NCBI RefSeq assembly: GCF_001693255.1
Contig: NZ_CP016474.1
Span: 496,001-560,000, forward strand
From: Picosynechococcus sp. PCC 7003
Lineage (GTDB): Bacteria; Cyanobacteriota; Cyanobacteriia; Cyanobacteriales; MRBY01
DNA: 64,000 nt
Reading direction: 5' to 3'
A program made the translations under genes and the position numbers. Shown here one piece after another: positions 10,157 to 19,600 of the stretch; positions within the stretch are counted from its first letter, which is position 1, and each line of letters starts with the position of its first letter. The notes under the pieces were generated by a model. The model worked only from the letters and a program-made list of their open reading frames with translations, was not told the DNA's origin and made no database searches.

Positions 10157-10286
10157 ATGAAAGCCTCATCACAAGTTTTTGAATCAGACACCATTGATAC
10201 TAATCCCTGATAGAAAGCGCCCCAAAGTGGTCAGGACGAATAATCACTGATATCGTTGTGTCTGTATGTTGTGAGGATAAAAACCC

Positions 10287-11732
10287 ATGATGATCATGCC
10301 AGAGGAAGGACATCCCCTGAGTCGTATGTTGGCGAACTATCCGCCCCAAGCCCTACGGTGTGATTTGCCCGCAGGTTCATTATTTGGGACTGACGGGATT
10401 CGGGGTAAAGCAGGCGATCTGCTTACGGCTCCCTTTGCGCTCCAAGTTGGCTACTGGGCTGGACAAGTGCTCCAGGAAACTGCCGCCCGGCGTGCCCCCG
10501 TGATCATTGGGCAAGATTCTCGCAACTCCAGTGATATGTTAGCGATGGCGATCGCCGCTGGTTTAACTGCTTCTGGGTTAGAAGTCTGGCATGTGGGCCT
10601 TTGTCCGACCCCCTGTGTTTCTCACCTCGCCCGCAGCACAGACGCCATTGGGGGAATTATGATTTCCGCCAGCCACAATCCCCCCGAAGATAATGGCATT
10701 AAGTTTTTTAGTGACGCTGGGACAAAACTCCTCAAGGATCTCAGTGCCAAGATTGAAGCGGGTCTGCGGGGCGATCGCCCAGAGAATATTTTGTTGCAAA
10801 CCAATAACTGTGGCTCTTACCAACACCAAAAAGAACTGACCCAGCAATACCGGGATGCCGTTTTCGCGACGCTGCCCCAAGGTTTATCCCTCGATGGTCT
10901 CAAGGTGGTACTCGATTTGGCCTGGGGTGCTTCTGTGCATTTGGCCCCTGAACTCTTCCAAGCCCTCGGTGCAGACGTAATCGCCCTACACCACCAACCG
11001 GATGGAAACAAGATTAATGTTAACTGCGGTTCTACTCACATCGATCACCTCCAAGCCGCTGTGCAATTCCACAACGCGGATCTCGGCTTTGCCTTTGATG
11101 GGGACGCAGATCGCGTAATTGCTGTAGATAACACAGGCCGCATTGTTGATGGGGACTACACTCTCTATCTCTGGGGTAAGCAACTCCAGGCCGCGGGTGA
11201 ACTGCCGGAAAATTTGATCGTCGGTACGGTCATGGCGAACCTCGGCTTTGAGCGGGCCTGGGAAAAATTAGGTGGTCAACTCCTCCGTACTCCTGTGGGA
11301 GATCAACACGTCCAAGCGGCAATGTGGCAGACAGGCGCAATGCTCGGTGGTGAACAGTCGGGCCATATCCTGTGCCACCACCACAGCGTTTCTGGGGATG
11401 GCATCCAAACAGCGCTCCACTTAGCGGCCCTTGTGCAGGAAGCGGGCGTTCCCCTCAGTGAATTGATTGACCAGAGTTTCCAGACCTATCCTCAACTGCT
11501 CAAAAATGTGCGGGTCGAAGATCGCGATCGCCGTTTAAATTGGCAGAACTGTGATGTGCTCCAAGCGGAAATTGATAAAGCCGAAACCGCCATGGGCGAT
11601 AAAGGACGGGTGCTAGTGCGGGCTTCGGGGACAGAGCCTGTCATTCGGGTGATGGTTGAGGCCGAGGAACAGTATCTTGCGGAATATTGGACGCAACACT
11701 TGGTCAATGTGGTGCAAATCCATTTGGGCTAG
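10287..11732 (+). CDS. glmM: Phosphoglucosamine mutase
   Basis: Converts glucosamine-6-phosphate to glucosamine-1-phosphate for UDP-GlcNAc and peptidoglycan synthesis. The 481-residue product shows [19 protein letters not shown], the phosphoserine active-site loop [16 protein letters not shown], the Mg2+-binding loop [12 protein letters not shown], the sugar-binding [12 protein letters not shown] and the C-terminal phosphate loop [15 protein letters not shown]. Several Met codons lie close together at the start (10287, 10290, 10296); the first is given, and the choice changes only three residues. The gene overlaps the convergent recN by 4 bp. The HIP1 octamer occurs several times within it. 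Confidence 0.96.
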   Translation: MMIMPEEGHPLSRMLANYPPQALRCDLPAGSLFGTDGIRGKAGDLLTAPFALQVGYWAGQVLQETAARRAPVIIGQDSRNSSDMLAMAIAAGLTASGLEVWHVGLCPTPCVSHLARSTDAIGGIMISASHNPPEDNGIKFFSDAGTKLLKDLSAKIEAGLRGDRPENILLQTNNCGSYQHQKELTQQYRDAVFATLPQGLSLDGLKVVLDLAWGASVHLAPELFQALGADVIALHHQPDGNKINVNCGSTHIDHLQAAVQFHNADLGFAFDGDADRVIAVDNTGRIVDGDYTLYLWGKQLQAAGELPENLIVGTVMANLGFERAWEKLGGQLLRTPVGDQHVQAAMWQTGAMLGGEQSGHILCHHHSVSGDGIQTALHLAALVQEAGVPLSELIDQSFQTYPQLLKNVRVEDRDRRLNWQNCDVLQAEIDKAETAMGDKGRVLVRASGTEPVIRVMVEAEEQYLAEYWTQHLVNVVQIHLG

Positions 11733-13498
11733 GCTTTAGTGGTTTTTATCAAGCCTTCCTTGAGGGTTTGGGCCTGGGCTAAGAGGGATTCGGCAAAGGA
11801 AATGGCATCGTCTGCGGCGTGACCACCGGTTAACTGGGCTAATTCGTCCCGGCGGTTGTGGTGGTGCTGTAGGGATTCTACGGTGACAAGGGTGCGATCG
11901 CCTGTGCGATTTTTTGTCTGGGCTTGCACCTGCTTTGTGACGCGGAAATGTCCATCGGCCATGGCGGCGATTAAGGGTTGGTGGGTGACGCAAAGCACCT
12001 GATGATACTGGCTGAGGTGATGGAGCTTGGTGGCGATCGCCTGGGCCACTTTTCCCGAAACCCCCGCATCAATTTCATCAAACACCAACGTTTTCGGCGT
12101 CGTCTGCTGCTGGGTGAAACAGGCTTTTAGGGCGAGCAGAAAGCGGCTCATTTCCCCACCGGAGGCAATTTCGGCCAGGGGTTGGGCCACTTCCCCAGGA
12201 TTTGGGCTGAAATAAAATGTGACTTGATCGGCCCCGGTGGCGGTAGGCGAAATGGGAGTGAGGCGACATTCAAAACTCACCTTTTCCATGGCCAGGGGCT
12301 TAAGTTCTTTAACAAGTCGTTTTTCTAATTTTTGGGCCGCTTTTTGGCGCAATTGGGTCAATGTGTAGCACTGATCTTCTAGGGCTTGGTATTTCAATCC
12401 ACAGTCTTGTTCTAGGGCTTCAATGGATTGATCCGTCGCGGTGAGGACATCTAGCTCCCCCTGGAGTTTGTCCCGGTAGGCGATCGCCTCGGTGAGGGTC
12501 GGGCCATACTTGCGGCAAATTTGCTTCAGCACGCGAATCCGTTCGGCAATGTCAGCTAATTGTTCTGGATCGGCTTCGAGGTTGTTGCCATAGGTACTGA
12601 TTTGGTGGCCTGCTTCGACGACTTCTGTGAGGGCATTGCGCACCATCTCCAGAATGCCCGTCAACTGCGCGTCATAGTCCGCCATTTCTTTGAGCACGTT
12701 CTCGGCATCCCCCAAAAGATCGGCCACCGCTGGGGTTTCGGGGTCGTCATTTTGGTACAAAATCTGGTGCGCCTGGTAACTGAGCTGTTGTAATTCCACT
12801 ACATGGGAGAGGCGATCGCCTTCCTGTTGCAATGCTTCTAGCTCCTCATGATCCTCTAAATGGGCGTCACAAAGCTCCTGGAGTTGATATTGCAATAAAT
12901 CTAGCCGTTGTAGTCGTTCTTGCTCTGAAGTGCGCCGACTTTCGAGCAATTGCTTTGCTTTGAGATAAATTTGATAGGCAGAAGTCACAAGCTGCCGCTG
13001 CTGTTGCACCTGGGAGCCACCGTAGCTATCTAATAGAATCCGTTGCCGTTCAGGAATCAAGAGTTCGACCGTTTGGCCCTGGGCGGTAATTTCCACCAGT
13101 TGCGCCCTCAGTTCTGCCATCAAACCCTGGTTGAGAATAATCCCGTTAACACGACTGCGCGATCGCAAACCAGTGCGGGTTAGGCTCAACTCCCGACTGC
13201 AGACCACCGTTTCATCCTCTAGCAGATCAATGTCTTGACTCCGTAACCATTGCTTGGCGCTGGGAGTGAGGTTAAATGTCGCCTCAATAAAAGCCCGTTC
13301 TCCGGTGGCATCCCCTTGATCATTTTTTGCCCGAATTAACCGCGCCGTTGCTTTTCCCCCCAGGGCAAGATCCAGGGCATCGAGGATAATCGATTTTCCG
13401 GCTCCCGTTTCGCCGGTCAAAACCATCAGCCCCGCCTGTAAATCGAGTTCTAGGTGATCAATCAACGCAAAATTTTCAATGCGGAGGCAACATAGCAT
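11729..13498 (-). CDS. recN: DNA repair protein RecN
   Basis: SMC-like ATPase acting in double-strand break repair. The 589-residue product has Walker A GETGAGKS at 29-36 near the N-terminus, long coiled-coil arms between about residues 150 and 380 (many Leu/Gln/Glu heptads such as [20 protein letters not shown]), the ABC signature [14 protein letters not shown], and Walker [13 protein letters not shown] followed by the H-loop [11 protein letters not shown]. Length and motif order fit full-length RecN. It follows the large hybrid kinase gene on the same strand with a 38-bp gap and may share its transcript. The 3' end overlaps glmM by 4 bp. Confidence 0.96.
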   Translation of the reverse strand: MLCCLRIENFALIDHLELDLQAGLMVLTGETGAGKSIILDALDLALGGKATARLIRAKNDQGDATGERAFIEATFNLTPSAKQWLRSQDIDLLEDETVVCSRELSLTRTGLRSRSRVNGIILNQGLMAELRAQLVEITAQGQTVELLIPERQRILLDSYGGSQVQQQRQLVTSAYQIYLKAKQLLESRRTSEQERLQRLDLLQYQLQELCDAHLEDHEELEALQQEGDRLSHVVELQQLSYQAHQILYQNDDPETPAVADLLGDAENVLKEMADYDAQLTGILEMVRNALTEVVEAGHQISTYGNNLEADPEQLADIAERIRVLKQICRKYGPTLTEAIAYRDKLQGELDVLTATDQSIEALEQDCGLKYQALEDQCYTLTQLRQKAAQKLEKRLVKELKPLAMEKVSFECRLTPISPTATGADQVTFYFSPNPGEVAQPLAEIASGGEMSRFLLALKACFTQQQTTPKTLVFDEIDAGVSGKVAQAIATKLHHLSQYHQVLCVTHQPLIAAMADGHFRVTKQVQAQTKNRTGDRTLVTVESLQHHHNRRDELAQLTGGHAADDAISFAESLLAQAQTLKEGLIKTTKA

Positions 13499-13536
13499 AA
13501 ATGGTTTGAGGAAAGAAAAGTCATTCGCTGTTTATC

Positions 13537-16500
13537 TTAGCCTAGCCACTTGCGGAGCATTTCAATAAATTTCTGGATATCTAGGGGCTTGATTAAACAG
13601 TCGTTCATCCCTGCATCAAGGCAGGCTTGGCGATCACTTTCCATGGCATTGGCTGTAATGGCAACAATGGGAACGGCCTGGTATTGGCGGCCCGCTTCCC
13701 CAGCGCGAATTCTTTGGGTTGCCTCATACCCATCCATGCCGGGCATCATGCAATCCATCAGGATTAGCTCAACGGGATTGGCGGGAGCGGTATTTCTCAA
13801 ATAGTCTAAACACTCTATCCCACTAGAAACTATCTGAAACTCCAGATCATAGAGAGCGGCAATCTCGTGGACAACGATTTGATTCATACGGTTGTCTTCG
13901 ACCAGGAGTAAATGGCGATCGCCTAACGTGGTTGCCGTAGTCCTAAAATCATCAACTGCCCCCGGTGCTGTGCTGATTGTGCTGGTGCTGCCAGTTCCTG
14001 TCTCTGGCGTCTCTACTCCCGTCAATGCCGCCCATAATTCCAAAGGGCTAATCGGTTTCGTGAGGCACCGGGTTGCTGGGAGTTGTCGTAAATGGGCCTG
14101 GGCCTCAATGCGATCAATGGCCGTCGCAACCAAATATACTATTCCTTCGTGGCGCGGATCCTGTTGTAGCCTCTGAATCAAAGTCTGTCCTGCCATATCC
14201 GGCAGAAACTCATCCATAACGATGAAATCAAAAGGAGGTGCAGTAGATTGCGGTTCTAACTCGAGAGACGTGGCCCATCGTTCTAAGGCGATCGCCCCAT
14301 CCGGTGCCACAACCACCGCCGCCCCCCACTGGGTCAATTGCTCCCGGAGTACTTGTTGATGACTCGCATGACCACTGATCAAAAGAATATTAGTCTGCCC
14401 CGGTAACTGCCGAGACTGAGGTGCCCGTTCACTGGGTTGCACCAACGCTGTAAAGGTAAAGTGACTCCCCCGATTTAGCTCACTTTCTACCTGAATTGTT
14501 CCTCCCATCAAGCCACATAATTTTTTGCTAATGGTCAGACCTAAACCCGTACCGCCGTATTCCCGCGTCGTACCACCATCGGCCTGGGTAAACTCCGTAA
14601 ACAATGTCCTAATTTGTTCCGGCGCAATGCCAATGCCTTGATCACTGACTGATCCCGTCAGCAACAATGCTTCCCCCTGGGGCTGTAGCGTCGCTGAAAT
14701 GGTAATCTCGCCCTGCTGGGTGAACTTGATGGCATTATTGAGTAAATTGATGAAAATTTGCTGGAGTCTAATGGCGTCTCCCTTGATCCAGGGCGTTTGC
14801 AGACCCGTGAGATCCAAAATCAGTTGCAGGTTCTTTTGCTCGGCCTCTAGGGCTAGGGGTTTTACTAAGGCCTCAAACATTTCATAGAGGTTAAACTCTC
14901 GGCTATCGATGATGAGTTTGCCTGCCTCAATTTTTGAATAGTCTAAAATATCGTTGATCACGTTCAACAGCATGTTAGCGCTGGATTGGGCAATGCGTAG
15001 TTCCGCCCGTTGTTCTTCTGTGAGCACGCTAGACTCTAGAACTTGCAACATCCCCAGTACCCCATTAATGGGGGTGCGAATCTCGTGACTCATGGTCGCT
15101 AAAAAAGCACTCTTGGCCCGGACAGCCTGTTCTGCCTTTTCCTTGGCTAAGAGGAGGGCCTGTTCTGTTTGCTTGAGTTGGTTGATCACAATCAATGTCA
15201 ATACAACGCCGTCGACACTATTGTCTTCTCGGCGATAGGGCAAAATTCTTAGCAAAAGTTGGTCATCATTTTTTTGATTGACGACCTCTATATCTTTAGT
15301 CGTGTCTTGGGTCGCCACCTGTTCAATGAGGGCCATCAAGTTATCAATATTTAAGTGGTTGACCAGCTCCGATAGGGGACGACCCACATCAGTATTCCGA
15401 AAGTTGAAAACCTCTATGGCAGCGGGGGTGAATTTACGGATATTAAGGTCTTTATCTAGGAAAATAACGCCGATATTCGTACTCCGCAAAAGGTTATCAA
15501 TATCTGCACTTAATTCTGTGAGTTGCTTGATGCGTTCTTGGTTTTCTGTATTGACGGTGTAGAGTTCTTCGTTAACGGATTGAAGCTCTTCATTGGTGCT
15601 TTGGAGTTCTTCGTTGGCGGCGAGGGCTTCTTCGTTGGTGGCCTGTTGTTCTTCGTTGGCGGTTTCGAGTTTTTCGATGGTGGCTTGGAGATTTTCGCGC
15701 GTCTGCTGTAGTTCGAATTCTAATTCTCGCACCCGTTGGGACAGGTCAATGCTGGGATTGTATTCTGCGCCGGCGATCGCCTTTTGGGAGATTTGCTCCG
15801 TGGTACTCACCAACTCCAACAGCACGATCAGCATTTTGTTGATGCTGGAATCTTCCGTAAAACCTACCCACAGGTCAACGATGTAACCTTCTAGTTCTTG
15901 CACCTGGATATTGTTGTACAAAACAGGTTCTTGGCTACGTTTGGCTCGGTAGAGGGCAGTGCTGAGGGGCAGTCTTAAAGAAGGGAGAACGATATCTAAA
16001 ATATTGACATTGATTTCCCCCAGGGGAAATTCCAAAAGATGGGCCGTATTGAGAAAAATATGGAGGGCTTGGTAGTTTTGATCGATTAGGACACAGGTCG
16101 TCGAGAGGGTCCCAAAACGGAGCTTAAAAACAGAACTCAAACAGCGGTCATATTGGGATTGATTACTTTTGCTAGAGCGGGGAATGGCAATAGATTGCAC
16201 CACCGAGGGCTGAATCAAAGGGCTGATGGGGAGGTTGATATCCTGACGTTTTTGGTAGATTTTCCAGATGGAATTGATAACTTGAAAGGTATAGTCGAGG
16301 CTCCCTAAATTTTCGGACGGGCCAAGCAATAAAATCCCCTGGGGAGTCAAGGAAAAATGCAACAGTTTAAGCACTTGTTCCTGGAGGGACGGTTGCAGAT
16401 AAATCAGCATATTCCGACAGCTGACCAGGTGCATTTGAGAAAAACCTGGATTGCGGGTCAGGTCATGGGACGCAAAAATGACCTGGGATCGAATAAATTT

Positions 16501-17685
16501 TTTAATTGTATAACCGTCACCATCCTGGATGAAGTATTCCTCTAAGTATTCGGCACTCACTTCGTTACAGATGTTTTGGCTGTAGTGGCCATGGGACGCA
16601 ATAATCAGAGCTTCTTGGTCGATGTCGGTGGCAAATAATTTTACGGGACAGAAGTGCTGCATCGTCTTCATCACTTCATGAACGGCGATCGCCATGGAAT
16701 AGGCTTCCTCCCCCGTAGAACAAGCAGCTACCCAGATACGCAGCGGTTGATCTGGTTCCAAGCCATTGATCAGGGTCGGTAAAACCTCTGTTTTGAGTAA
16801 CTCCCACACCTCTGGATCCCGGAAAAAACGTGTCGAACCAATCAGCAGATCCTGGCGGAGATTCTTGACTTCTCCTGGCGTTGTCTGCAAATAGCGAATG
16901 TATTGTTCGACGCTGTTGGCATGGGAGAGCAGAAGACGATGGACGATGCGCCGTTGCAAAGTACCGGGTTTATAGCGGCAAAAATCAATATCTTCATAGG
17001 TCCGCAGAATATCTAAAATTTGTGTCAGTTGTTGCGGTGAAAGAATCGAATTGTTGTTCAGATTATCGTTGCTCTGGAGGGCTTGGGAAGAGGTGTACCG
17101 AATAATGTCGCACACCGCCAGGGCCAGATCCGCCGGAGACAAAATTTCATCAATTAGCCCTGAACTCAGGGGACTCGTGGGCATCGCACCAAACTGAGCC
17201 GTTTCTTCGGATTGCACCAGAGCCACCCCCCCGGCGCGACTAATCGCTTTTAAGCCCTCGGTGCCATCGCGGCCTGTACCAGATAGCAAAATACCGATGG
17301 TGCGATCGCCTCTTTCCTGGGCCAGACTGAGGAAAAAATGATCAATGGGGTAGTTAGAGTGATGGTTGAGGTTGGGTTCGAGGATGAGATGCTGGCCCTG
17401 TAAGCTCACCATAAAGCCAACGGGGAGCACATAAACTTGGTTAAGGCTGAGGACAGTCTGAGCTTCAATGGCAGAAACTTGCAAAGCAGTCCGACGCTGG
17501 AGCAATTCAACCATCATGCTCCGAAAATTTGGAGATAAATGCTGCAGCACCACAAAGGCCGCCCCAGGATTGGGTGGTAGATTTGCGAAGAAAGCTTCTA
17601 GGGCCTGTAGGCCACCAGCAGAGGCACCAATTCCGACAACAAAATGGGAAGTAGAAAATTCATTGCTCGGAGGGAATTGTGCCAT
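13537..17685 (-). CDS. CheB-CheR-PAS hybrid histidine kinase with two receiver domains
   Basis: A 1382-residue multi-domain signalling protein. In order: a CheB-type methylesterase domain (about 14-200; Ser22 in GIGASAGG, LQHLSPNF, SGTGRDGTEG), a CheR-type methyltransferase (about 215-480; RRIVHRLLL, STRFFRD, SAM motif VAACSTGEEAYS), a long coiled coil rich in NEELQS repeats (about 640-720), a PAS domain (NIGVIFLDKDLNIRKFTPAA), HisKA with HEIRTPINGVLG, HATPase_c (NAIKFTQQGE, GTGLGLTIS), a first receiver with a degenerate acidic pocket (ILLISGHAS where DD/ED is expected, though FIVMDEF keeps the Asp) and a second intact receiver (LLLVEDNRMNQ, LILMDCMMPGMDG, TANAM, IKP). No transmembrane segment is evident. 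No che operon or MCP gene is nearby, so its target is unknown. It is a known architecture in bacteria, with methylation-type inputs whose substrate is unsettled. Confidence 0.93.
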   Translation of the reverse strand: MAQFPPSNEFSTSHFVVGIGASAGGLQALEAFFANLPPNPGAAFVVLQHLSPNFRSMMVELLQRRTALQVSAIEAQTVLSLNQVYVLPVGFMVSLQGQHLILEPNLNHHSNYPIDHFFLSLAQERGDRTIGILLSGTGRDGTEGLKAISRAGGVALVQSEETAQFGAMPTSPLSSGLIDEILSPADLALAVCDIIRYTSSQALQSNDNLNNNSILSPQQLTQILDILRTYEDIDFCRYKPGTLQRRIVHRLLLSHANSVEQYIRYLQTTPGEVKNLRQDLLIGSTRFFRDPEVWELLKTEVLPTLINGLEPDQPLRIWVAACSTGEEAYSMAIAVHEVMKTMQHFCPVKLFATDIDQEALIIASHGHYSQNICNEVSAEYLEEYFIQDGDGYTIKKFIRSQVIFASHDLTRNPGFSQMHLVSCRNMLIYLQPSLQEQVLKLLHFSLTPQGILLLGPSENLGSLDYTFQVINSIWKIYQKRQDINLPISPLIQPSVVQSIAIPRSSKSNQSQYDRCLSSVFKLRFGTLSTTCVLIDQNYQALHIFLNTAHLLEFPLGEINVNILDIVLPSLRLPLSTALYRAKRSQEPVLYNNIQVQELEGYIVDLWVGFTEDSSINKMLIVLLELVSTTEQISQKAIAGAEYNPSIDLSQRVRELEFELQQTRENLQATIEKLETANEEQQATNEEALAANEELQSTNEELQSVNEELYTVNTENQERIKQLTELSADIDNLLRSTNIGVIFLDKDLNIRKFTPAAIEVFNFRNTDVGRPLSELVNHLNIDNLMALIEQVATQDTTKDIEVVNQKNDDQLLLRILPYRREDNSVDGVVLTLIVINQLKQTEQALLLAKEKAEQAVRAKSAFLATMSHEIRTPINGVLGMLQVLESSVLTEEQRAELRIAQSSANMLLNVINDILDYSKIEAGKLIIDSREFNLYEMFEALVKPLALEAEQKNLQLILDLTGLQTPWIKGDAIRLQQIFINLLNNAIKFTQQGEITISATLQPQGEALLLTGSVSDQGIGIAPEQIRTLFTEFTQADGGTTREYGGTGLGLTISKKLCGLMGGTIQVESELNRGSHFTFTALVQPSERAPQSRQLPGQTNILLISGHASHQQVLREQLTQWGAAVVVAPDGAIALERWATSLELEPQSTAPPFDFIVMDEFLPDMAGQTLIQRLQQDPRHEGIVYLVATAIDRIEAQAHLRQLPATRCLTKPISPLELWAALTGVETPETGTGSTSTISTAPGAVDDFRTTATTLGDRHLLLVEDNRMNQIVVHEIAALYDLEFQIVSSGIECLDYLRNTAPANPVELILMDCMMPGMDGYEATQRIRAGEAGRQYQAVPIVAITANAMESDRQACLDAGMNDCLIKPLDIQKFIEMLRKWLG

Positions 17686-17876
17686 GGGGAAATTTTTTGG
17701 GGGAGAAATCTTAACCCCAGCATAGATTTTAAAATTTAAAACTACAAAATTTTATTAATATATCGAACTAAAGGCATATTTCTATAAATCTCAAATTTCA
17801 ATCGTAATACGAAACCAGATAAAAATTGTCTCGGATACAATGAAGCAAAATTTTTCACACCAAGCTAGCATAAATT
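17686..17876. promoter_or_regulatory. AT-rich divergent promoter region
   Basis: This 191-bp gap lies between the 5' ends of the hybrid kinase and mutarotase genes. It is much more AT-rich than its surroundings (runs such as AAAATTTAAAA near 17730). A TACAAT hexamer near 17835 is a plausible -10 box for the mutarotase gene; the -35 is not clear. Confidence 0.35.
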
Positions 17877-18776
17877 ATGGATTCTAATCAGTTAAATCGA
17901 GACAATAGTATTCCGCCTCAGTTATCTTTTGGCGATCGCCAACCGGGTTTTCCCGTGATCAAGATTAACAATGCGTTCGCCACGGCAGAAATTTCCCTCT
18001 ATGGAGGGCAAGTGTTGTCTTTTCAACCCAAAAAAGCCCAGGCCGATCTCTTATTTTTAAGCGATCGCAGTACCTATCAATTGGGCAAAGCGATTCGGGG
18101 GGGGATTCCCATCTGTTGGCCTTGGTTTGGGGCAGATCCCGCCAGATTAGGACGAGCCAACCATGGTTTTGGGCGCGATCGCCTCTGGACTGTTCGAAAC
18201 ACTGAAACCCTGGAGAACGGCGCAACCCGCGTTGCTTTAAGTTTGCAGGACGACGAAGCGACCCGCAAAATTTGGAATTATGCATTCGAAGTGGCGATCG
18301 CCATCACCGTGGGCGAAACCCTCGACCTCGAACTGACAAGCCATAACCGCGACCAGCGACCGATGACCATTACCCAAGCTCTCCATACCTATTTCACCGT
18401 AGGCGATATTCAGCAAGTGAAAGTGCTGGGTCTGGCGGGCCTTGATTACATTGATAAAGTAGACAGCGCCCAACAAAAATCACAAATTGGCGAAGTCACT
18501 ATTCAGGGGGAAGTAGACCGCATTTATCAAAATACCGCCCCGAAGCTGTTCATTGACGATCCTAGTCTTGAGCGCAAAATTGAGGTTTGTAGCCGAAACA
18601 GTACCACGACCATCGTCTGGAATCCTGGCATGGAGAAAACTGCAACCATGGGTGATCTTTCTCCGGACGCCTATCAACAATTTCTCTGTGTTGAAACGGC
18701 CAATGCTGCCGCCGAGAGTATCACCCTCGCTCCCGGCGAACGCTATACCCTCGGTGTTACTTACCGATTGTTGTGA
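17877..18776 (+). CDS. D-hexose-6-phosphate mutarotase (YeaD family)
   Basis: Aldose-1-epimerase-fold enzyme that interconverts alpha and beta anomers of glucose-6-phosphate and related hexose phosphates. The 299-residue product shows the family features: AEISLYGGQVLSFQP, LFLSDRSTYQLGKAIRGGIP, CWPWFG, NHGFGRDRLW with the catalytic His, ALHTYFTVGDI and the closing VCVETANAA-type strand (FLCVETANAAAESI) with LAPGERYTLGV. In cyanobacteria such a protein fits near the oxidative pentose phosphate or glycogen pathways. It stands as a single gene, convergent with the PP2C gene 31 bp away. Confidence 0.9.
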   Translation: MDSNQLNRDNSIPPQLSFGDRQPGFPVIKINNAFATAEISLYGGQVLSFQPKKAQADLLFLSDRSTYQLGKAIRGGIPICWPWFGADPARLGRANHGFGRDRLWTVRNTETLENGATRVALSLQDDEATRKIWNYAFEVAIAITVGETLDLELTSHNRDQRPMTITQALHTYFTVGDIQQVKVLGLAGLDYIDKVDSAQQKSQIGEVTIQGEVDRIYQNTAPKLFIDDPSLERKIEVCSRNSTTTIVWNPGMEKTATMGDLSPDAYQQFLCVETANAAAESITLAPGERYTLGVTYRLL

Positions 18777-18807
18777 GTTATAGATTATGGGCCGAGGAAA
18801 ATTTGGG

Positions 18808-19542
18808 CTAGTCGGCTTCAACCTGCACCAACACCACGGTTACATTATCGGAACCACCATTATCTTTAGCCGTTTCAATTAAAGCCGCTGCTGCCTGGTC
18901 GAGGTCATCATTCGCGCTCAGAATAAATTGAATCTCTGAATCGTCTACTTCTTCGGTCAGTCCATCGCTACACAACAACAGGCGATCGCCACCGTTAATG
19001 TCTAAAGGGGCTAGGTCAATTAAACTCAAGTCCTTACGACCCAAACATTGGGAAAGGACATGACGCCAGGGATGCACCTTCGCCTGTTCTGCCGTAATAT
19101 CCCCCGACTGCACCGCCTGGGAGACCCAGGTATGGTCTCCGGTCACTTGAATGAGAGTATCTCCCCGGAAACTATAGAGGCGAGAATCTCCCACATGGGC
19201 GCGCCAAGCATGATCACCCCGAAATAGCACTATCACCGCCGTGGTGCCCATGTCTTGACGGGCTGGATTGTCGAGTTGGTCCGCGAGGATCGCTTCATTG
19301 GCTTTGGTGAGGGCCGTTTCTAGGAGCGCCTCCGAGCTTTCTGGACTTTCCCAGTTGACGTCTAAATATTTCTGGATGGTTTCTACGGCAATTCGGCTAG
19401 CCTCTTCTCCCCCGGCGTGTCCTCCCATGCCATCGGCAACGATGAAAAATCGCCCGTCGGGATCACAATAGTAGGAGTCTTGGTTAGCGGAGCGCACCAA
19501 CCCGGGATCAGTTTGCCCCGTAAAGCGACATTTCATAAGCAT
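18808..19542 (-). CDS. PP2C-type Ser/Thr protein phosphatase
   Basis: Metal-dependent protein phosphatase of the bacterial Stp/PrpC type, 244 residues with no extra domains. All family motifs are present: GLVRSANQDSYY, the metal-binding VADGMGGHAGGEEAS, GTTAVIVLF, HVGDSRLYSF, GDHTWVSQ, LLLCSDGLTEEVDD and the terminal GGSDNVTVVLVQ. Such enzymes reverse Hanks-type kinases; this window encodes two such kinases (3414-5090 and 24142-25815), but neither is adjacent, so pairing is inference. It lies 58 bp downstream of the ABC1 kinase-like gene on the same strand and may be co-transcribed with it. Start could be either of two Met codons two residues apart. Confidence 0.95.
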   Translation of the reverse strand: MLMKCRFTGQTDPGLVRSANQDSYYCDPDGRFFIVADGMGGHAGGEEASRIAVETIQKYLDVNWESPESSEALLETALTKANEAILADQLDNPARQDMGTTAVIVLFRGDHAWRAHVGDSRLYSFRGDTLIQVTGDHTWVSQAVQSGDITAEQAKVHPWRHVLSQCLGRKDLSLIDLAPLDINGGDRLLLCSDGLTEEVDDSEIQFILSANDDLDQAAAALIETAKDNGGSDNVTVVLVQVEAD

Positions 19543-19600
19543 GGTTTCGGGAAAAGAGCTGGAAAAGTAGCGTACTAGATTAGAACTTATCTAAATTTAG

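Noticed and set aside
15523-15711. Plus-strand open frame rich in Phe/Val/Gly.
   Set aside because: Antisense of the NEELQS coiled coil in the hybrid kinase gene.
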